Origin: Ochrobactrum sp. RH2CCR150
GTDB lineage: Bacteria; Pseudomonadota; Alphaproteobacteria; Rhizobiales; Rhizobiaceae
Direction of reading: 5' to 3'
NCBI GenBank assembly: GCA_014138095.1
Contig: JACGXE010000011.1
Span: 1-64,000, forward strand
DNA length: 64,000 nt
A program made the translations under genes and the position numbers. Under the pieces are notes generated by a model, which ran no database searches, was not told where the DNA came from, and saw only the letters and a list, made by a program, of their open reading frames with translations. Below are positions 44,430-52,752 of this stretch, in pieces. Every line of letters begins with the position of its first letter. Within the stretch, counting starts at the first letter, position 1.

Positions 44430-45283
44430 GAAAGAAATTTTTGCCTGTTTTCTTCCTGGTCGCTGGCTTTTCCACGACCGCTGCGGCTCTGGAGATACCG
44501 CGGGGTGCGTCTCAGGATAGCCGTGTCCGCTTTATCGATTACCAGCCTTACAACATCACGCGAGTCGTCGGTACGCTGCGCTCATCTGTGCAGGTCGAGT
44601 TTGCTGTAGATGAGGAGATCGCTCATGTGGCGCTTGGCAACAGTGTGGCCTGGGAAGTGGCGCCAGCTGGCAACATTCTCTTCCTCAAGCCGCGGGAGAA
44701 CCAGCCTGTCACCAATATTTCGGTGGTGACGACGAGGCGGGACGGCTCGACGCGCAGTTATCAGATGGAACTGACGGTTCGCGATGGAAGCGTTGAGGCC
44801 GGGCAGAACACTTATTTCTATCTGAAATACAGTTATCCGGCAGACGAAGCTGAGCGGCGCAAGGAAGACGCGGCTCTACGTGCCCGGGCTGTCCAGGCAG
44901 GTGAAGCTGATCGGGTTTTGTCCCTTCACGAGGCGTATGGGCCGCGGAATTGGCATTATTCCGCCCAAGGCGCACAGTCGCTTGAACCGCAGGCCATCTA
45001 TGACAACGGCAAGGTCACAACCTTCGCCTTTGTCGGCAATCAGGAAATGCCATCGATCTATATGGAAAATTCCGACGGTACAGAAAGCCTGGTTCCAAAA
45101 TCCGTCGACGGCAATCTCGTTCTCGTTCACGCAATAAGCCGCAAGTTCATCCTGCGCAGGGGCGGGGATGTGCTGTGCATCTTCAACGAGGCTTACGATC
45201 GCGTCGGCATCAATCCCGAGACAAACACGACATCGCCGTCCGTCGAACGCGTGGTGAAAACGCAGCCAGTTTCGGCGCAATAG
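44426..45283 (+). CDS. virB9: VirB9 outer-membrane core protein
   Basis: A periplasmic/outer-membrane core component of 285 residues. TTG 44426 overlaps the virB8 stop and starts a signal peptide (KKFLPVFFLVAGFSTTAAAL), so the longer frame from 44309 is rejected. The mature part has DSRVRFIDYQPYNI, the N-terminal beta domain, and a C-terminal domain with PQAIYDNGKVTTFAFVGN and the YDRVGINPET ending typical of VirB9. Confidence 0.93.
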   Translation: MRKKFLPVFFLVAGFSTTAAALEIPRGASQDSRVRFIDYQPYNITRVVGTLRSSVQVEFAVDEEIAHVALGNSVAWEVAPAGNILFLKPRENQPVTNISVVTTRRDGSTRSYQMELTVRDGSVEAGQNTYFYLKYSYPADEAERRKEDAALRARAVQAGEADRVLSLHEAYGPRNWHYSAQGAQSLEPQAIYDNGKVTTFAFVGNQEMPSIYMENSDGTESLVPKSVDGNLVLVHAISRKFILRRGGDVLCIFNEAYDRVGINPETNTTSPSVERVVKTQPVSAQ

Positions 45284-45291
45284 GAGGTATC

Positions 45292-46467
45292 ATGGCGGAC
45301 GAAGAAGCCACGCAGATCCCCGGCGAACGTGCAGAAACATCGACCGGTCGGCGGATCGACAACAACCCAAACCTGAAGCGCGGCGCGGTCGCACTTGCCA
45401 TCGTCGCATTTGTCTCCTTTGCGCTCTGGTCGATGCGAGGGAACAACAAGCCTTCCGAGACGTCAGAGCCGGAGCGGGTTGTCATCCGCCAGACGTCGGA
45501 TTTCGAGCCTGCGAAAGAGCCGGTCCAGCCCGTGGTGGCGCCGGATAAACTCCAGCTTCCGACCCCGGTTCTGACAGAAGAGAAACCTGCTGACGACGAC
45601 AAACTGCTCGATGCCGCGCGGCGCGCGCCCGTGATGGCCTATGGAGCCGAGAAAACGCAGTCCACCAGGCGACAACAGGGTGGTGCCGGCGCCGATCCCG
45701 ATGCAAATTATGTCCCGTTGGGGAACACCACGGGCGGTTTTGACGGCGAGCGCGAGAACGAAGATCAGCGCTTCAATCGCATGCTGACGCCAACGCGGTT
45801 GCAGGGCTCGCGTGCCGGCACGCTTGGCAATCGGGATTTTATCGTTGCGATGGGAACGTCTATTCCATGCGTGCTGGAAACGGCACATTCTTCTGATCAA
45901 CCCGGTTTTACGAGCTGTGTCATCAACCGCGATGTTCTGTCCGACAACGGTCGGGTTGTGCTGATGGAAAAGGGCACACAGGTCGTCGGTGAATATCGCG
46001 GCGGACTTCGCCGTGGTCAGAAACGCCTGTTCGTCCTTTGGAACCGTGCGAAGACACCGAAAGGTGTGATCATTACACTGGCGTCGCCTGCAACCGATGC
46101 CCTCGGTCGCGCCGGTATGGATGGTCATGTGGACACACACTGGTGGGAACGTTTTGGCAGCGCTATTCTGTTGTCGATTGTTGGCGACTTGACATCCTAT
46201 GCAAACAGCCGACTGCGGGATAGTGACGTCGATGCGCAGAACACCACCAGTGCCGGTCAGCAGGCTGCGGCGATTGCCGTCGAACAGTCGATCAACATCC
46301 CGCCAACCCTGATAAAACACCAGGGAGGGCTCGTTTCGATCTTCGTGGCACGGGATCTCGATTTTTCCAGCGTGTACGGGCTGCGCGTGACCGAGCCGCG
46401 CAACCGGATTTACGACCGTGCTGTTCTCGGCGACTTCAGGCCGGATTCCAAAATTGTGACGAAATAG
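45292..46467 (+). CDS. virB10: VirB10 core protein
   Basis: Spans both membranes in the T4SS core. ATG 45292 is preceded by AGGAGGT. Of 391 residues, a short cytosolic N-terminus leads to one span (about 30-50), a charged proline-containing linker and the C-terminal TrbI/VirB10 domain with GTSIPCVLETAHSSDQPGF, the DGHVDTHWWERFGSAILLS antenna region and QGGLVSIFVARDLDFSSVYG. Confidence 0.95.
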   Translation: MADEEATQIPGERAETSTGRRIDNNPNLKRGAVALAIVAFVSFALWSMRGNNKPSETSEPERVVIRQTSDFEPAKEPVQPVVAPDKLQLPTPVLTEEKPADDDKLLDAARRAPVMAYGAEKTQSTRRQQGGAGADPDANYVPLGNTTGGFDGERENEDQRFNRMLTPTRLQGSRAGTLGNRDFIVAMGTSIPCVLETAHSSDQPGFTSCVINRDVLSDNGRVVLMEKGTQVVGEYRGGLRRGQKRLFVLWNRAKTPKGVIITLASPATDALGRAGMDGHVDTHWWERFGSAILLSIVGDLTSYANSRLRDSDVDAQNTTSAGQQAAAIAVEQSINIPPTLIKHQGGLVSIFVARDLDFSSVYGLRVTEPRNRIYDRAVLGDFRPDSKIVTK

Positions 46468-46475
46468 GTAAGACG

Positions 46476-47489
46476 ATGATCGAAGCCGTAGATTCCGGCG
46501 TCGTGCGCGAACTGTTGTTGCCGCTGTCACCGTTTCTGCGTGATCAGTCACTCTATGAAGTTATCGTCAACAGGCCGGGACAAGTCATGACAGAAGGATC
46601 GGGCGGATGGCAGACACATAGCATACCGGAACTCACCTATGACCGGCTGATGCGCCTTGCGCGGGCGGTGGCGAGTTTTTCCAATCAGTCAATCAATGAA
46701 ACCAATCCAATCTTGTCGGCAACCTTGCCCGACGCTGAACGTATCCAGATCGTGATCCCGCCAGCGACGATAAAGGAAACGGTGAGCCTCACCATCCGCA
46801 AACCGTCGTCGGTGTCGCTCAGCCTTGACGATCTCGACGATGGGGGGCTGTTTGCCGATGTTCGGCATGTGGAAGAAAACCACGGGCAATTCGACCAACG
46901 ATTGATAGAACTCTATCGGACCGGCGCAGTGAAACGGTTTTTGAGCGAAGCGGTGCTGGCCCGGAAGAACATCATCATCTCAGGTGCAACCGGTTCGGGA
47001 AAGACAACGCTATCCAAAGCGCTGATCAGGCACATTCCTGACAGTGAGCGTATCATTTCTATCGAAGATACACCCGAACTGGTAATCCCGCAGCCAAATC
47101 ATGTTCGGCTTTTCTATTCAAAGGGTGGCCAGGGAATGGCGAGGATCGGCGCAAAGGATCTCTTGGAATCCTGTCTTCGTATGCGCCCCGACCGGATTTT
47201 GTTACAGGAGTTGCGCGACGGCACAGCCTTTTACTACATCCGTAATGTGAATTCCGGACATCCCGGTTCGATCACCACGGTCCACGCGGATTCAGCGCGT
47301 CTGGCCTTCGAGCAACTCACATTGCTGGTGAAGGAATCGGATGGCGGAAGCGACCTTGAGCGACATGACATTCGTGAAATGCTGACAATCGCGATCGACA
47401 TCATCGTTCAATGCAAACGGGTCGATGGGCGGTTCCGGGTGAGCGAGATTTACTTCCGCGATTTAGCTGTGTCTGACGCGAAATTCTAG
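46476..47489 (+). CDS. virB11: VirB11 hexameric ATPase
   Basis: The traffic ATPase of the T4SS, 337 residues. The N-terminal domain (about 10-130) has LYEVIVNRPGQVMTEG. The ATPase domain has Walker A GATGSGKTT at about 170-178, the Asp box ISIEDTPELV, Walker B-like RPDRILLQELRDGTAFYY and the His box GSITTVHADSA. The length is typical. It closes the virB operon; about 190 bp separate it from the ParB-like gene. Confidence 0.95.
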   Translation: MIEAVDSGVVRELLLPLSPFLRDQSLYEVIVNRPGQVMTEGSGGWQTHSIPELTYDRLMRLARAVASFSNQSINETNPILSATLPDAERIQIVIPPATIKETVSLTIRKPSSVSLSLDDLDDGGLFADVRHVEENHGQFDQRLIELYRTGAVKRFLSEAVLARKNIIISGATGSGKTTLSKALIRHIPDSERIISIEDTPELVIPQPNHVRLFYSKGGQGMARIGAKDLLESCLRMRPDRILLQELRDGTAFYYIRNVNSGHPGSITTVHADSARLAFEQLTLLVKESDGGSDLERHDIREMLTIAIDIIVQCKRVDGRFRVSEIYFRDLAVSDAKF

Positions 47490-47683
47490 ATCACGGCGTC
47501 ATGTGTGATCACTTACCATCTTGCTCAGCGCTGCAGAGTATCGCGAATAGCGTCGGCAAACAGGATGCCGGCAGGAGGCGGTGAGGGTGGCGGCCAGCAA
47601 AGAGGGAGAGGGGGGAAGGGGAGTTCGTGGTGGATTGTGGTTGTCGGAGAAAGGCTCCGGCCAATCCGTCACGGAGAAAAGAT

Positions 47684-49813
47684 ATGGCACAGGCCATCCA
47701 GAAAATCACGCTCAATGCCGGACGTGACATCCCGTTCGACAAGCTCGTCTTGAGCCAGCAGAACGTCCGCAAGACTAGGGCGGGCGTCTCGATCGAGGAG
47801 CTTGCCGAAGACATCGCCCATCGCGGGCTGCTGACCAGCCTCAACGTCCGCGCCGAGATCGATGCCGACGGTAACGAGACCGGAATTTACCGCATCCCTG
47901 CCGGCGGTCGTCGCTATCGCGCACTCGAACTCCTGGTCAGTCAGAAAAAGCTGTCGAAAACGGCCGCAGTTCCATGCATCGTCAGCAAGGGCGAAAACCC
48001 TGAAGTCGAGGATTCGCTTGCCGAAAACATCAGGCGCGTCGACCTTCATCCGCTGGACGAGTTCCGGGCGATCATGACGCTGCGCGAACAGGAGCTCGAT
48101 GAGGAGGAGATCGCTGCTCGCCTCCACATGTCGGTGGCGACGGTGAAGCAGCGCTTGCGCCTCGCATCGGTCTCGCCACGTCTTCTGGAACTTTACGCGA
48201 ATGACGAGATGAAGCTCGGGCAGGTTATGGCATTCTCGATCACCAATGATCACGCTCGCCAGGAACAGGTTTGGGATACGGTTTCGCGGACCTATAGTCA
48301 GGATGCCAATTATATTCGTCGCATGCTGACCGAAACCGCGATCAGGGCCACCGATCGCCGCGCCATCTATGTTGGCACCGATGTTTACGAGGCTGCTGGG
48401 GGCGTGGTCATGCGTGACCTGTTCGAACCGGACAATGGTGGATGGCTGCAGGATCCGGCGCTGCTCGAACAGCTCGTGATCGAAAAGCTGACCGCCGACG
48501 CGGAAGTGCTCAAGGCTGAAGAAGGTTGGAAATGGGTCGAAGCGGCGTTGGACTTCTCTTATGGCCATACCTCCGCTCTTCGCCGGTTCTACGGTAAACA
48601 GGCGCAATACTCTGAGGAAGAGCTGGCCCACCACGACACCCTGAAGGCGGAATACGACAAGCTCGACGCCGAATATGCCGATGCGGAAGACTATTCCGAG
48701 GAAACCGAGGCCCGGCTTGAGGAACTCGGCAACGAACTCGATGTGTTGAACGACCGGCCCTATGTCTTCGATCCGGAAGAGGTCTCCCGCGGCGGCGTTT
48801 TCATCTCACTTGCCGTCAATGGGGAACTGAAGATCGAACGCGGTTTCGTTCGACCGGAAGATGAGCCCATTGCCGAGGCGGAAGCCGACGATGGTCATGG
48901 CGGAAATGATACCGTTGCAGCCTCGGCGAATGGTGGAGTTTCGATTAACGGCAGGCCTGCGAGCGTCGAGGAGCCGGAGGACGATGATGGTAAGCTGCGC
49001 GCGCTTTCCGATCGTGTTGTCGAAGATCTGACAGCCGCCCGCACTGTCGCCCTTCGCAATGCGCTGGCGAACGACCCGGTGGTGGCCTTCATCGCGGCTC
49101 TCCATGTTGCGGTCCTCAAGATCTTCTACAGATACGGGGCAGACTCGTGTCTGGAGGTCACGCTACAGCATACCACCTTCGGCCAGACCCAGGGACTGGG
49201 CGATACGGTGTGGGTGAAGGAGATTGAACAGCGGCAGGAATCGTGGGGTTATGATCTCCCTGCGAATGCTGACGAGGTCTGGGATTATCTGATCAAGCTC
49301 GATGAACCGAGCCGCATGGCGTTGTTTGCCCATTGCGTCTCGTTGTCGGTCAACACCACGGTCCAGGCGTGGAACAGGCGGGTCACGGAAAATGTCCATG
49401 CCCGGCAGCTCGCGATCTCGCTCGGATTTGACATGGTGGAGGCGGGCTGGACACCGACCGTCGACAACTATCTCGGGCGCGTGACCAAGGCGCATATCCT
49501 GCAGGCGGTTCGCGAGGCGAAGGGTGAGCAGTCGTCCCAACTCATTGATCACCTGAAAAAGCCCGACATGGCGCGCGAGGCTGCCCGATTGCTGGAAGGC
49601 AGCGGATGGCTCCCTGAAGTTTTGCGGCTTCCGTTTGCCGAAACCACTGTGGTCGCCGAGATCGGTGCTGAGGTGACGGAAGATGGTGTCGATGACAATA
49701 CCTCCAAAACTGCTGATGCCGATTTGCCGGCTTACTTGACCAAAGGCGAGGATGCGGAAGAGGCTTCCATCAATCCCTCTGACGATGGTGAACAACTGGA
49801 AACCGCTGAATAG
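47684..49813 (+). CDS. ParB/RepB/Spo0J-family plasmid protein, long form
   Basis: A 709-residue protein with a ParB N-terminal domain (about 15-120) showing IPAGGRRYRALELL and SLAENIRRVDLHPLDEF, a KorB-like helix-turn-helix (about 120-175, IAARLHMSVATVKQRLRLAS), and a long acidic C-terminal half not found in partition ParBs. ATG 47684 is supported by ACGGAG upstream and by family starts. A tight hairpin, CGGAG-AAAGG-CTCCG at about 47645, precedes its ribosome-binding site. This type is common on Rhizobiales plasmids next to DUF932 genes. It may bind DNA as a global plasmid regulator or nuclease; its function is unproven. Confidence 0.85.
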   Translation: MAQAIQKITLNAGRDIPFDKLVLSQQNVRKTRAGVSIEELAEDIAHRGLLTSLNVRAEIDADGNETGIYRIPAGGRRYRALELLVSQKKLSKTAAVPCIVSKGENPEVEDSLAENIRRVDLHPLDEFRAIMTLREQELDEEEIAARLHMSVATVKQRLRLASVSPRLLELYANDEMKLGQVMAFSITNDHARQEQVWDTVSRTYSQDANYIRRMLTETAIRATDRRAIYVGTDVYEAAGGVVMRDLFEPDNGGWLQDPALLEQLVIEKLTADAEVLKAEEGWKWVEAALDFSYGHTSALRRFYGKQAQYSEEELAHHDTLKAEYDKLDAEYADAEDYSEETEARLEELGNELDVLNDRPYVFDPEEVSRGGVFISLAVNGELKIERGFVRPEDEPIAEAEADDGHGGNDTVAASANGGVSINGRPASVEEPEDDDGKLRALSDRVVEDLTAARTVALRNALANDPVVAFIAALHVAVLKIFYRYGADSCLEVTLQHTTFGQTQGLGDTVWVKEIEQRQESWGYDLPANADEVWDYLIKLDEPSRMALFAHCVSLSVNTTVQAWNRRVTENVHARQLAISLGFDMVEAGWTPTVDNYLGRVTKAHILQAVREAKGEQSSQLIDHLKKPDMAREAARLLEGSGWLPEVLRLPFAETTVVAEIGAEVTEDGVDDNTSKTADADLPAYLTKGEDAEEASINPSDDGEQLETAE

Positions 49814-49846
49814 CCGCGTCCGGATCATCCCAACATAGAATCCCGG

Positions 49847-49879
49847 GCCCGGTCAATACGCCGGGCTCTTTCAGTTTTT
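49847..49879 (+). promoter_or_regulatory. GC hairpin with T-rich tail (leader-hairpin family)
   Basis: GCCCGG (49847-49852), an 8-nt loop, CCGGGC (49861-49866), then TCTTTCAGTTTTT. Here it could simply be the terminator of the ParB-like gene, but the same structure recurs before 50882, 52171 and 54266. Confidence 0.65.
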
Positions 49880-49896
49880 GGACATTGGACACAAGC

Positions 49897-50031
49897 ATGT
49901 CCGTCATGAACATCTATGAACGCGCCAAAAAGGCTTCAGCCCTCTCCTGCTCGATTGGGAAGCAGAGCAGGTCGGCGATCTGCCCGTTATGACTGGTGAA
50001 ACAAGCGCATCGGCGGCTCTACGCACTCAGC
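49897..50031 (+). pseudogene. Small frameshifted gene remnant
   Basis: ATG 49897 opens MSVMNIYERAKKASAL, then the frame turns into low-quality sequence and stops at 49992. A one-base shift would continue as LLDWEAEQVGDLPVMTGE, which reads like real protein. No family was identified. The 3' end lies at the ParE toxin gene. Confidence 0.35.
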
Positions 50032-50350
50032 GCAGCAGCCGCCGTTCGAGAAAGGACTGCATGTCACGCCGACCATCCGCGACGCAATAGACGATCACAT
50101 TCTCTCCGATGATGCGATAGATCATCCGCCAGGGCTTGTGATGCAGCTCCCGATAGTCGGTGATGCCGAGACCGGTCAATTCCTTCGGAACATTTCCCTT
50201 GGCTGGCAAATCCTCGAGCCCCAGACAGGCATACTCGATTTCGCCGAGAATCCGTTCGGCAGTCTCGATGCCATCCCGGCTGGCGAGGAAGCGGTAGAGG
50301 TCTTCAAGATCCCGTTCTGCATCCTCGGTAAACAGAACCTGATACGGCAT
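50027..50350 (-). CDS. RelE/ParE-family toxin
   Basis: A 107-residue toxin with the ParE/RelE fold: MPYQVLFTEDAERDLEDLYR at the start, RILGEIEYACLGLEDLPAKG in the middle, and the RMIYRIIGENVIVYCVADGR strand pair. The closing RDMQSFLERRLL is typical of the group. It overlaps the antitoxin gene by 1 bp. ParE members poison gyrase and RelE members cleave mRNA; ParE-like is more likely by sequence feel. Confidence 0.88.
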   Translation of the reverse strand: MPYQVLFTEDAERDLEDLYRFLASRDGIETAERILGEIEYACLGLEDLPAKGNVPKELTGLGITDYRELHHKPWRMIYRIIGENVIVYCVADGRRDMQSFLERRLLR

Positions 50351-50631
50351 CAGGCGCTAGGCTTCGACAGGCGTGCACGAAGGCGTGCGAAGGTTTCTTT
50401 CGCAGGGAGGACCTTCCCGTCCTCCACCTGTTTGTTCGTCAGCGCCAGCACCTTCAAAAGCGCCAGCGTTTCCTGCGTTTCTTCATATTGCGTGACGTCC
50501 TGAAGCACGGCTTTCGCCTCGCCATGCAATGTGATTACCACCGGCTGCCGGTCGTTGGCAAGCTGGCGAATGACCTCCGGTGCATGCGCCTTGAGGTAAC
50601 TGATGGGTTTGACCTGTTCCGACAGTTTCAT
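50350..50631 (-). CDS. Phd/YefM-family antitoxin
   Basis: A 93-residue antitoxin from ATG 50631. The N-terminal DNA-binding part reads VKPISYLKAHAPEVIRQLAN then RQPVVITLHGEAKAVLQ, the Phd/YefM signature. The C-terminal helix with KVLPAKETFARLRARL should clasp the toxin. AGGAG lies upstream. The longer frame to 50967 is not supported. It is expected to autorepress the pair. Confidence 0.88.
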   Translation of the reverse strand: MKLSEQVKPISYLKAHAPEVIRQLANDRQPVVITLHGEAKAVLQDVTQYEETQETLALLKVLALTNKQVEDGKVLPAKETFARLRARLSKPSA

Positions 50632-50820
50632 AGCTGTGAACTCCTTTTGACCAGAATATAGACCTTTAATGGTCTTTCTGGAAGCGATTATTGCGAAGTC
50701 GGAAGAGGGAAGAAGGGTTGTTTGCACAGCGGGGGTGCCGTCGGGCCGGAGAGAAGGTTTCCGGGATTGCCTGCATTGTGGAGCCAGGCTGACGGCGATG
50801 TCACCCACTCTTCCGTCACC

Positions 50821-50867
50821 AGCCCGGCTGACCGCAGAAGCGATCAGCTGGGCTCTTTCATTCTTTT
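50821..50867 (+). promoter_or_regulatory. Leader hairpin before the DUF932 gene
   Basis: AGCCCGGCT (50821-50829), a 16-nt loop and AGCTGGGCT (50846-50854), then CTTTCATTCTTTT directly before CAGGAG and the ATG at 50882. The upstream genes point the other way, so this is a leader element of the DUF932 transcript and not a terminator of a preceding gene. Confidence 0.65.
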
Positions 50868-50881
50868 CAGGAGACTTCAGC

Positions 50882-52084
50882 ATGAACACTATGATTTCCA
50901 GCCCGCTCCAGACCCAGCGCCCGGCATCGACCGGGTTCAAAGTCGATATTTCCCGCGGCGAACGCATAGGGCGGGTGTCGTCCGAATGGTTCTCGCGCCC
51001 GGACGATGAGCGCTATCTGTCGCTGTTTGATCTTCATCACGCCGTCAGCACCCGAACCGAGCGTGCCCGGGTTCGCACCATCGAGACCGCCGACATTCGT
51101 GTCGAGGCGACGCGCGACAATGCCGAGCGCATGTCCCTGATCGTACCCGGGGGGCGTGAACCGCTGGCACCAACGCACTGGAGCTACGGGCAGCTTTGCA
51201 GCCTGGTTGGCGCACCTGCGAGTTATATGCGCCAGCTTCCCGCGCCACTCGCCGCCATCAACCTTCAACATGGACTCCTCAGCCACAAGGCCGAAATGGT
51301 GAAAACTCTGGAGATGGACGACGGCCGTCTCGAGCTGCGGGCGGTGACCGGTCCTGAATATGGACGCATATGGGATCATGAGCTTGTCGCCGCCGTGATG
51401 AAGATCGCGGGCAATGGCACTGGCGATACCATGTGGAAGGTGCCTGGAACCTTGGATTGGGAAACCATGACGCACAATCCTTTCGTGGATGTGACCAGGG
51501 ACACGACCACGCTTTACGCGTCGGACAGGGACGTCTTCCTGTTTTTGGTGGATGATACGCGCCCCATCGAAGCCGGACGCCTGTCGAACGGCGAACCCGA
51601 TCTTTATTTTCGTGGCTTTTATTGCTGGAATAGCGAAGTTGGCAGCAAAACCCTTGGGATTGCGAGCTTTTACCTGCGGGCAGTATGTGCCAACAGGAAT
51701 TTGTGGGGCGTCGAAAATTTCGAGGAAATTACCATCCGCCACTCGAAATTCGCTGCGCAGCGTTTCGCGCACGAGGCCGCTCCAGCGCTGACGACCTTCG
51801 CAAGTTCCTCCCCTGCCCCCTTCATCGCCGGCATTCGCGCCGCCCGTGAACGCGTCGTCGCCCGCAATGATGAGGACCGGCAGACCTTCCTGCGCCGCCG
51901 GGGTTTCTCCAAGGCTGAAACCGGCAAGATCATCGAAACGGTTTTATCCGAAGAGGGCAGGCCGCCGGAGAGCATTTTTGACTTTGTGCAGGGCATTACC
52001 GCACTGGCGCGGGGAAAGTCGCATCAGGATGCCCGGCTCGAACTCGAAGGCAAGGCGAAGAAACTGCTCGAAAGTGCCGCCTGA
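50882..52084 (+). CDS. DUF932 plasmid protein
   Basis: A 400-residue DUF932 protein. The start is set by AGGAGA 9 bp upstream and by the divergent antitoxin gene. Conserved stretches: THWSYGQLCSLVGAPASYMR (about 95-115), RLELRAVTGPEYGRIWDHEL, and the core RGFYCWNSEVGSKTLGIASF with CANRNLWGVENFEE (about 240-285). DUF932 proteins, related to phage/plasmid LGT_TIGR03299 proteins, are widespread on mobile DNA; biochemical function is unknown. Confidence 0.88.
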   Translation: MNTMISSPLQTQRPASTGFKVDISRGERIGRVSSEWFSRPDDERYLSLFDLHHAVSTRTERARVRTIETADIRVEATRDNAERMSLIVPGGREPLAPTHWSYGQLCSLVGAPASYMRQLPAPLAAINLQHGLLSHKAEMVKTLEMDDGRLELRAVTGPEYGRIWDHELVAAVMKIAGNGTGDTMWKVPGTLDWETMTHNPFVDVTRDTTTLYASDRDVFLFLVDDTRPIEAGRLSNGEPDLYFRGFYCWNSEVGSKTLGIASFYLRAVCANRNLWGVENFEEITIRHSKFAAQRFAHEAAPALTTFASSSPAPFIAGIRAARERVVARNDEDRQTFLRRRGFSKAETGKIIETVLSEEGRPPESIFDFVQGITALARGKSHQDARLELEGKAKKLLESAA

Positions 52085-52125
52085 TCACGACAACCCAACA
52101 CTAATCCGCATCCATCCCTTTCATC

Positions 52126-52152
52126 GCCCGGCCATCGTGTGCCGGGCTTTTG
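52126..52152 (+). promoter_or_regulatory. Leader hairpin before the 52171 gene
   Basis: GCCCGGC (52126-52132), an 8-nt loop and GCCGGGC (52141-52147), a perfect 7-bp stem, then TTTTGCC. SD GGAGGA and ATG 52171 follow at once. Confidence 0.65.
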
Positions 52153-52170
52153 CCGCTCTGGAGGACCGAA

Positions 52171-52553
52171 ATGTCGAATGAATTTTCTTCCACCGAGGAA
52201 CGTTCGATGTTCAGCACAGAAGAACTCTCACCCCTGCAGTCGGGCCGCCTGAAGGTTGCGCTGGATCGGCATTATCGCTTCGATGGTGTCGTCAAGACAC
52301 TACGCTCTCATATCGAGCAACTGGTGGCGTCTGGCCCGCTCGAGCTATCCGAGAGCGACGGCATGATTGACTACTCACGCATCCGGTTCAATCGGATGGG
52401 CTCTTGCAGGGAGCAAGTCGCTATATCGCCCGCCTCAAGACGAAGCGCTGTTTCTATGTGAACGGCTGGGTGATACCGATTGTGCCGGCGTCGGATGGCG
52501 GCTCGTCCGTGCTCGCATCAATCATGCTGGCCATTTCATTGGCAGCGACCTGA
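52171..52553 (+). pseudogene. Small plasmid gene, frameshifted
   Basis: ATG 52171 with SD GGAGGA starts a protein-like frame of about 75 residues (SPLQSGRLKVALDRHYRFDG, then DYSRIRFNRMG), which stays open to 52461 with poor sequence. A shift near 52400 restores SRYIARLKTKRCFYVNGW, so the original frame was probably broken there. The restored frame stops at about 52553, inside an opposing small frame. The family was not named. Confidence 0.5.
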
Positions 52554-52660
52554 TTGCTTGCCGCTTTCAGGTCAATGGCGCCCCAGATTGAGTTTTGTTG
52601 GGTAGACTGACGACGCCGGTTCTTGAACTCGACGATAAATGGCTTTTTCTCAGGCTTCAT
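52454..52660 (-). CDS. Small unknown basic protein, possibly truncated
   Basis: A 68-residue frame with a start MKPEKKPFIVEFKNRRR and a phrase SIWGAIDLKAASNQVA that looks like a short basic plasmid protein of Rhizobiales. It converges on and overlaps the frameshifted gene, suggesting that the two 3' ends were joined by a deletion. Function is unknown. Confidence 0.45.
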   Translation of the reverse strand: MKPEKKPFIVEFKNRRRQSTQQNSIWGAIDLKAASNQVAANEMASMIDASTDEPPSDAGTIGITQPFT

Positions 52661-52752
52661 AATGGTTCGGCTGACGGTGGCGGATGGATTTTCCGGTAGC
52701 AGGTGCTCTTATTCGCCGCATCCTGTCAATGGTTGAGGCTCGGATTACCGGA

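Noticed and set aside
45463-46551. Minus-strand frame of 362 codons opposite virB10
   Set aside because: Shadow of virB10; rich in Arg and His without domain structure.
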